Of a DNA stretch of 64,000 bases, positions 60,881 through 64,000 are shown piece by piece; positions within the stretch are counted from its first letter, which is position 1, and the number at the start of each line of letters is the position of its first letter. The notes below the pieces were generated by a model, which was not told the origin of the DNA, made no database searches, and saw nothing but the letters and a program-made list of their open reading frames with translations. Both the position numbers and the translations under genes were made by a program. Origin of the DNA: Brachypterus glaber (lineage: Eukaryota; Arthropoda; Insecta; Coleoptera; Kateretidae); NCBI GenBank assembly GCA_958510825.1, contig OY294050.1, positions 42,359,249 through 42,423,248 of the forward strand, written 5' to 3'.

Positions 60881-62090
60881 AATAATAATAATAACAATAA
60901 TAATCGTTTATTTACGCATATAGCAGTTACAAAGTTATTTATATAATATTCTTATAGCATAATAGGTATAAAATAATAATTAAAAAAAAAATAATAAAAA
61001 AAGTAAGAGTAATGTACTCATATAAAACAAAATTACATGCCTAAATGTTGACGTAATTGAGTTTTAAACATATTATATGAAGAATTGTAAAAATCAACAG
61101 TATTGTATGCTAAATTAACCAATGTTACAATACGGTACATTGGAGAATTTTCTGCATTAACAGTATTACAGGAGGAAACCTCCAGGAGTGGATAACTTCT
61201 CAAGGATCTTGATGGAATTTTAATATTAAACTGACCTAATATAACACTAGATTGAATTTATCCAGCAAGAACCTTAAAGAAAAAACACACATCACTGAAG
61301 ATTCTTCTATTCTGAAGGGTAGCTAAACCCAAATATTGCCTTGTTTGATTCGTATCCAACAAAATGTTATTCTGAGCAAGTCTGTATCGAACAATACGTA
61401 AAAACTTATTCTGAACAATTTCAATTCTCTGAATATGGTTGCCAAAATATGGGGACCAAATGGTGGATCCGTATTCCAGTCTTGATCTTACTAGGGATGA
61501 ATACAACATCAATATAGGTCTCTGATTAGAAAAGTCCTTAGTTGTCCTTAGAACAAAACCTAGCATTTTATTTGCATTAGAAACAATATGATCAAAATGA
61601 TTATGAAATAATAATTTACTGTCCAACAAAATACCCAGATCCTTGATTACATTGACATTATTTAGTAAATTATCTGCTATTTTATAATTGTGCTCTAACG
61701 GGTTCTTTTTACGTGAAAAAGTCATCACCGAGCACTTATTATTATTTAAATACAGCTTGTTTTTAATGCACCAGTCATTAAGTAAATCAAGGTCCCTTTG
61801 TAAAATAAAAGCATCTAGTATAGACGTTATCCATCTGTAAATCTTTAAATCATCAGCAAAAAGCAAATATTGAGACAAAAATTTTGAACCTATATCATTA
61901 ATAAAAATAATGAACAATATTGGTCCTAGGTGAGATCCTTGTGGTACTCCACTTAAGACCTTTATAATGAAAGATTTAAAACCATTTATAATTACCTGTT
62001 GTATTCTTCCTGTAAGATACGATACAATACATGTATGAAAAGGCGGCCTAACCCCATATTCCTACAACTTTTTAGCCAGTAAATAATGAA
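60881..62090 (-). mobile_element. 5'-truncated LINE fragment
   Basis: On the - strand the fragment ends in an (ATT)n tail at 60881-60905, with a ~350-bp 3' UTR. It begins near 62090 inside the reverse transcriptase. The uninterrupted host sequence TTCAGAATTTAGAAGGCGAT (27255) defines the insertion point. No long target duplication. Confidence 0.8.
61258..62060 (-). pseudogene. LINE reverse transcriptase fragment
   Basis: The longest frame covers 61258-61917, but the same frame extends upstream through LSGVPQGSHLGPILFIIFIN and CIVSYLTGRIQQVI to a TAG near 62065. It contains FADD (LLFADDLKIY), IKDLGILLD, the thumb block YSSLVRSRLEYGS and TIWSP. Jockey/R1-like tail sequence follows. The N-terminal RT motifs and endonuclease are missing. 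Confidence 0.85.
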
Positions 62091-62647
62091 GGCGATATAT
62101 TTCAAATAGGATTATATTTAGGCTAAATAATTTAGCTTTAGCTAATTAAAAAATAAATGCTTGCCTGGTGTAACAATATGTATAAGAAAAAAGTAGATAT
62201 TTTTGTAAAATTCTGCAAAAGAATGTTACATAACCTTAAAATAATTTTAGGCATACGTCAAAACAGAATCAGTGCGCATGCGCTGGATTCTTCTCATTAC
62301 TGCGGTGAGTGAATCGTGTTATTATTATTAAAGCTATCGAAATAAAATGTATGTCACACAATATACAGGGTGTTTGGTAGGGAGTATGACAAACTTGGCA
62401 GGGTGTTATATTAGGTCATTATCAACATGTTTTCTGAATACGACTTTGCTTTAATAATAACGCCAAAAAACGAATGATATGTTTTAGCTGGGACACCCGG
62501 CATAATAACCTAGAGTACCTAGAAACACTTGATCTGGGCTTCTTGGTCATCTGTTTTTGATTTTTTTTAATTTTTCGGAAAAAACAAACCAGATCGAAAA
62601 TAGACCAAGAACAAAGTAAGTCAAGATAAAGTGGCCCAATACACCTC

Positions 62648-62775
62648 AGCTGTCCCATTTCAAAACACATTAGCCCACATTTGGACTTAAACCTTTTTTC
62701 CAGTATTTCCATGTAAATTTGCCGACAATGCCAGTCCAAATGTGGGTTACTGTGTTTTGAAATGGGACAGTCGAC
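62648..62775. repeat. Short hairpin repeat
   Basis: AGCTGTCCCATTTCAAAACA and GCCCACATTTGGACT are mirrored by AGTCCAAATGTGGG and TGTTTTGAAATGGGACAG. A - strand frame of 105 codons over this area is a by-product. Confidence 0.65.
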
Positions 62776-62984
62776 TTGTTCTCTGCCATTTTTGAAATTG
62801 ACTTAAACGTACAAAAACTGAACATGGATCTTCCTAGATCAAAGTCTGGACATCATAGAACAGATATATATTTTTTTGTATTTTGTGGAAAGGGCTAGTT
62901 GGTAGATCAAATAGTGGGACATACGTTTAGAAATGGGATGTCAATAACAATAATACCAAGGCACGGTGGTCCCAGAAAAAAAAA

Positions 62985-63385
62985 AGTGATAAGGCTGCTT
63001 TTTTGCATAGGGCCATTTTTTGCACCGCTGATTACGAAAAAAATAAGGAAAAAATAAAAAAAAAATATTGCGACATTAAATAAAAAAAAAAACGAGCCAG
63101 TAGAAAATCATTTTTAAAATAATTAGTAGTACATGTAAGGAAAATTTTAAAAATAAATCGGCCATATTTATTCCGCCATTTTGAATTTTAAGTTTTTAGG
63201 CATTGGTCCGTATTATTATTACCAAAATAAGCCTTTATGCCAAATTTCAGCTAAATTGGACATTTTTTTAAAATGTTGAACCACCCTAATGTCGCAATTT
63301 TTTTTTTCAATTTTTGCACTATTTTTTTTGTAATCAGCGGTGCAAAACATGGGCCTATGCAAAAAAGTACACTTTAGTCACTTTT
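62985..63385. mobile_element. Foldback MITE
   Basis: TTTTTTGCATAGGGCCAT and TTTTGCACCGCTGATTAC are mirrored by GTAATCAGCGGTGCAAAA and GGGCCTATGCAAAAAAG. ATTGCGACATTA pairs with TAATGTCGCAAT. Non-coding. Confidence 0.7.
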
Positions 63386-64000
63386 TATTACCAATTTGGA
63401 CGTTTTACTTGTTATGATCCGTATAATTTTAAAATTTTATTTTAATATACATAGCCTAAGATCTAATTCTTAAAAGTAAGCATGAGTAACGTCGGATATT
63501 TTCGGGTTTTGTTCGAACCCCTCTAAGTAAAAATCGTTGAACTTTGGTAGAGGGGCATTTAGATATTCTTGCCTGGACCACACCCAGAAACATTAGCGTG
63601 TGTGACCTAAATATGCCTCATTTTAATTTATGGGTTTATGAAGAGAATAAATAGAGCTCCAAATTTTAGAGTTGATCATTCTTGAATAGTTTTTTGTCTT
63701 GTTAGTTAAAAAGTATCCAGTAGTGTCAAAAGTGAAAATGTAGTTTCTGTGAGAAATAATTTTTGAGAATAATTTTCGAATTAAAAAATAGTTTTTAAAC
63801 TTAGAAAAATTTTGAGACTTGTATTATCCGACATGAAAATAATTGGACACTTATAAATATTGTTAGCATGAACACTGATAGAAATTTTGACGAATATTAA
63901 TTAACTTTGAAAAGTATTTTGTAAAATAATTTGAATGACTTATACGAACCAGTTCTAATATTTACACTGAGAAAAATGTGGACAATAATTTGGGATTTGA
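63386..64000. other. Window end, no recognised content
   Basis: AT-rich intron sequence of GCN1, which continues past the window. I see no exon, RNA gene or paired repeat. Confidence 0.4.

Larger units (their letters stand above)
60240..62317. mobile_element. hAT-like minisatellite element, 8-bp duplication
   Basis: The TIRs are at least 240 bp and start ACGATTCACTCACC. They are flanked by GTTATTAT on both sides (60232-60239 and 62318-62325). The interior has minisatellite blocks in both orientations (60500-60620, 60700-60860) and a LINE insertion (60881-62090). Confidence 0.85.
60190..62505. mobile_element. Outer TIR element of a triple nest
   Basis: GGTGCCCCAGCTATGACA and CGTTTTTTGGCGTTATTAT at the left are mirrored by ATAATAACGCCAAAAAACG and TTAGCTGGGACACCCGG at 62455-62502. 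The hAT-like element 60240-62317 sits within it, and a separate ACAGGGTGTTTGGTAGGGAG repeat lies at 62368-62420. Confidence 0.6.

Noticed and set aside
62422..62739. 105-codon - strand frame as an upstream GCN1 exon
   Set aside because: No GCN1-like motif, no HEAT pattern, and it covers a hairpin repeat and a TIR edge.

Overview
The window looks like an AT-rich, transposon-loaded insect chromosome. A beetle is a guess from the style of the repeats, not something the sequence proves. Only two cellular genes are supported, and they face each other tail to tail. At the left edge, on the + strand, is the 3' end of a USP2-type ubiquitin hydrolase (about 1-756), with a frameshift just after its histidine box. 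The rest is dominated by GCN1, the ribosome-associated activator of the eIF2-alpha kinase GCN2, on the - strand. I place 12 exons (59897-60170, 54656-57000, 51124-51360, 49217-49303, 45708-45907, 42454-42676, 40942-41231, 34219-34474, 29722-30001, 25836-26050, 21189-21451, 12631-12987). Every junction has GT/AG ends and matching phase, giving about 1,674 codons of the C-terminal part. The N-terminal part, roughly a thousand residues by comparison with the human protein, lies beyond position 64000.

About 5 kb of GCN1 coding sequence is spread over 47.5 kb, because the introns are packed with nested elements. The clearest are these. A coding-complete LINE (16654-20820, +) has ORF1 and ORF2 in one frame, separated only by a UAG in a readthrough-type context. 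Two LINE fragments lie on the GCN1 strand (21457-22610, 60881-62090) and one decayed LINE lies on + (23930-24660). A tRNA-headed SINE (46503-46781) has a 13-bp target duplication. A short hAT-type MITE (46011-46264) has perfect 8-bp duplications, and a larger hAT-like element (60240-62317) also has 8-bp duplications. A foldback family begins CACGGTTC, ends GAACCGTG and has 4-bp duplications (5047-6899, 10021-12572, 11093-12535). A Tc1-like MITE lies at 53797-54604, and there are many other inverted-repeat elements.

Between the two genes (about 900-12600) lie an env-and-LTR remnant of an errantivirus-like retroelement (940-2215), several foldbacks including a 1.85-kb near-perfect palindrome, and a 2.4-kb TIR element holding the first part of a THAP zinc finger. 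A second inverted-repeat element (27897-29685) holds a decayed CGGBP1/hAT-like zinc finger.

The most interesting local situation is the GCN1 exon at 21189-21451. Its splice acceptor abuts the 3' tail of a LINE. Its splice donor, with the last ~16 exon bases, lies in a ~254-bp unit present in three tandem copies, one of which was later split by the intact LINE. Coordinates of exons come from reading splice sites and phases. Element boundaries without stated target duplications are approximate.
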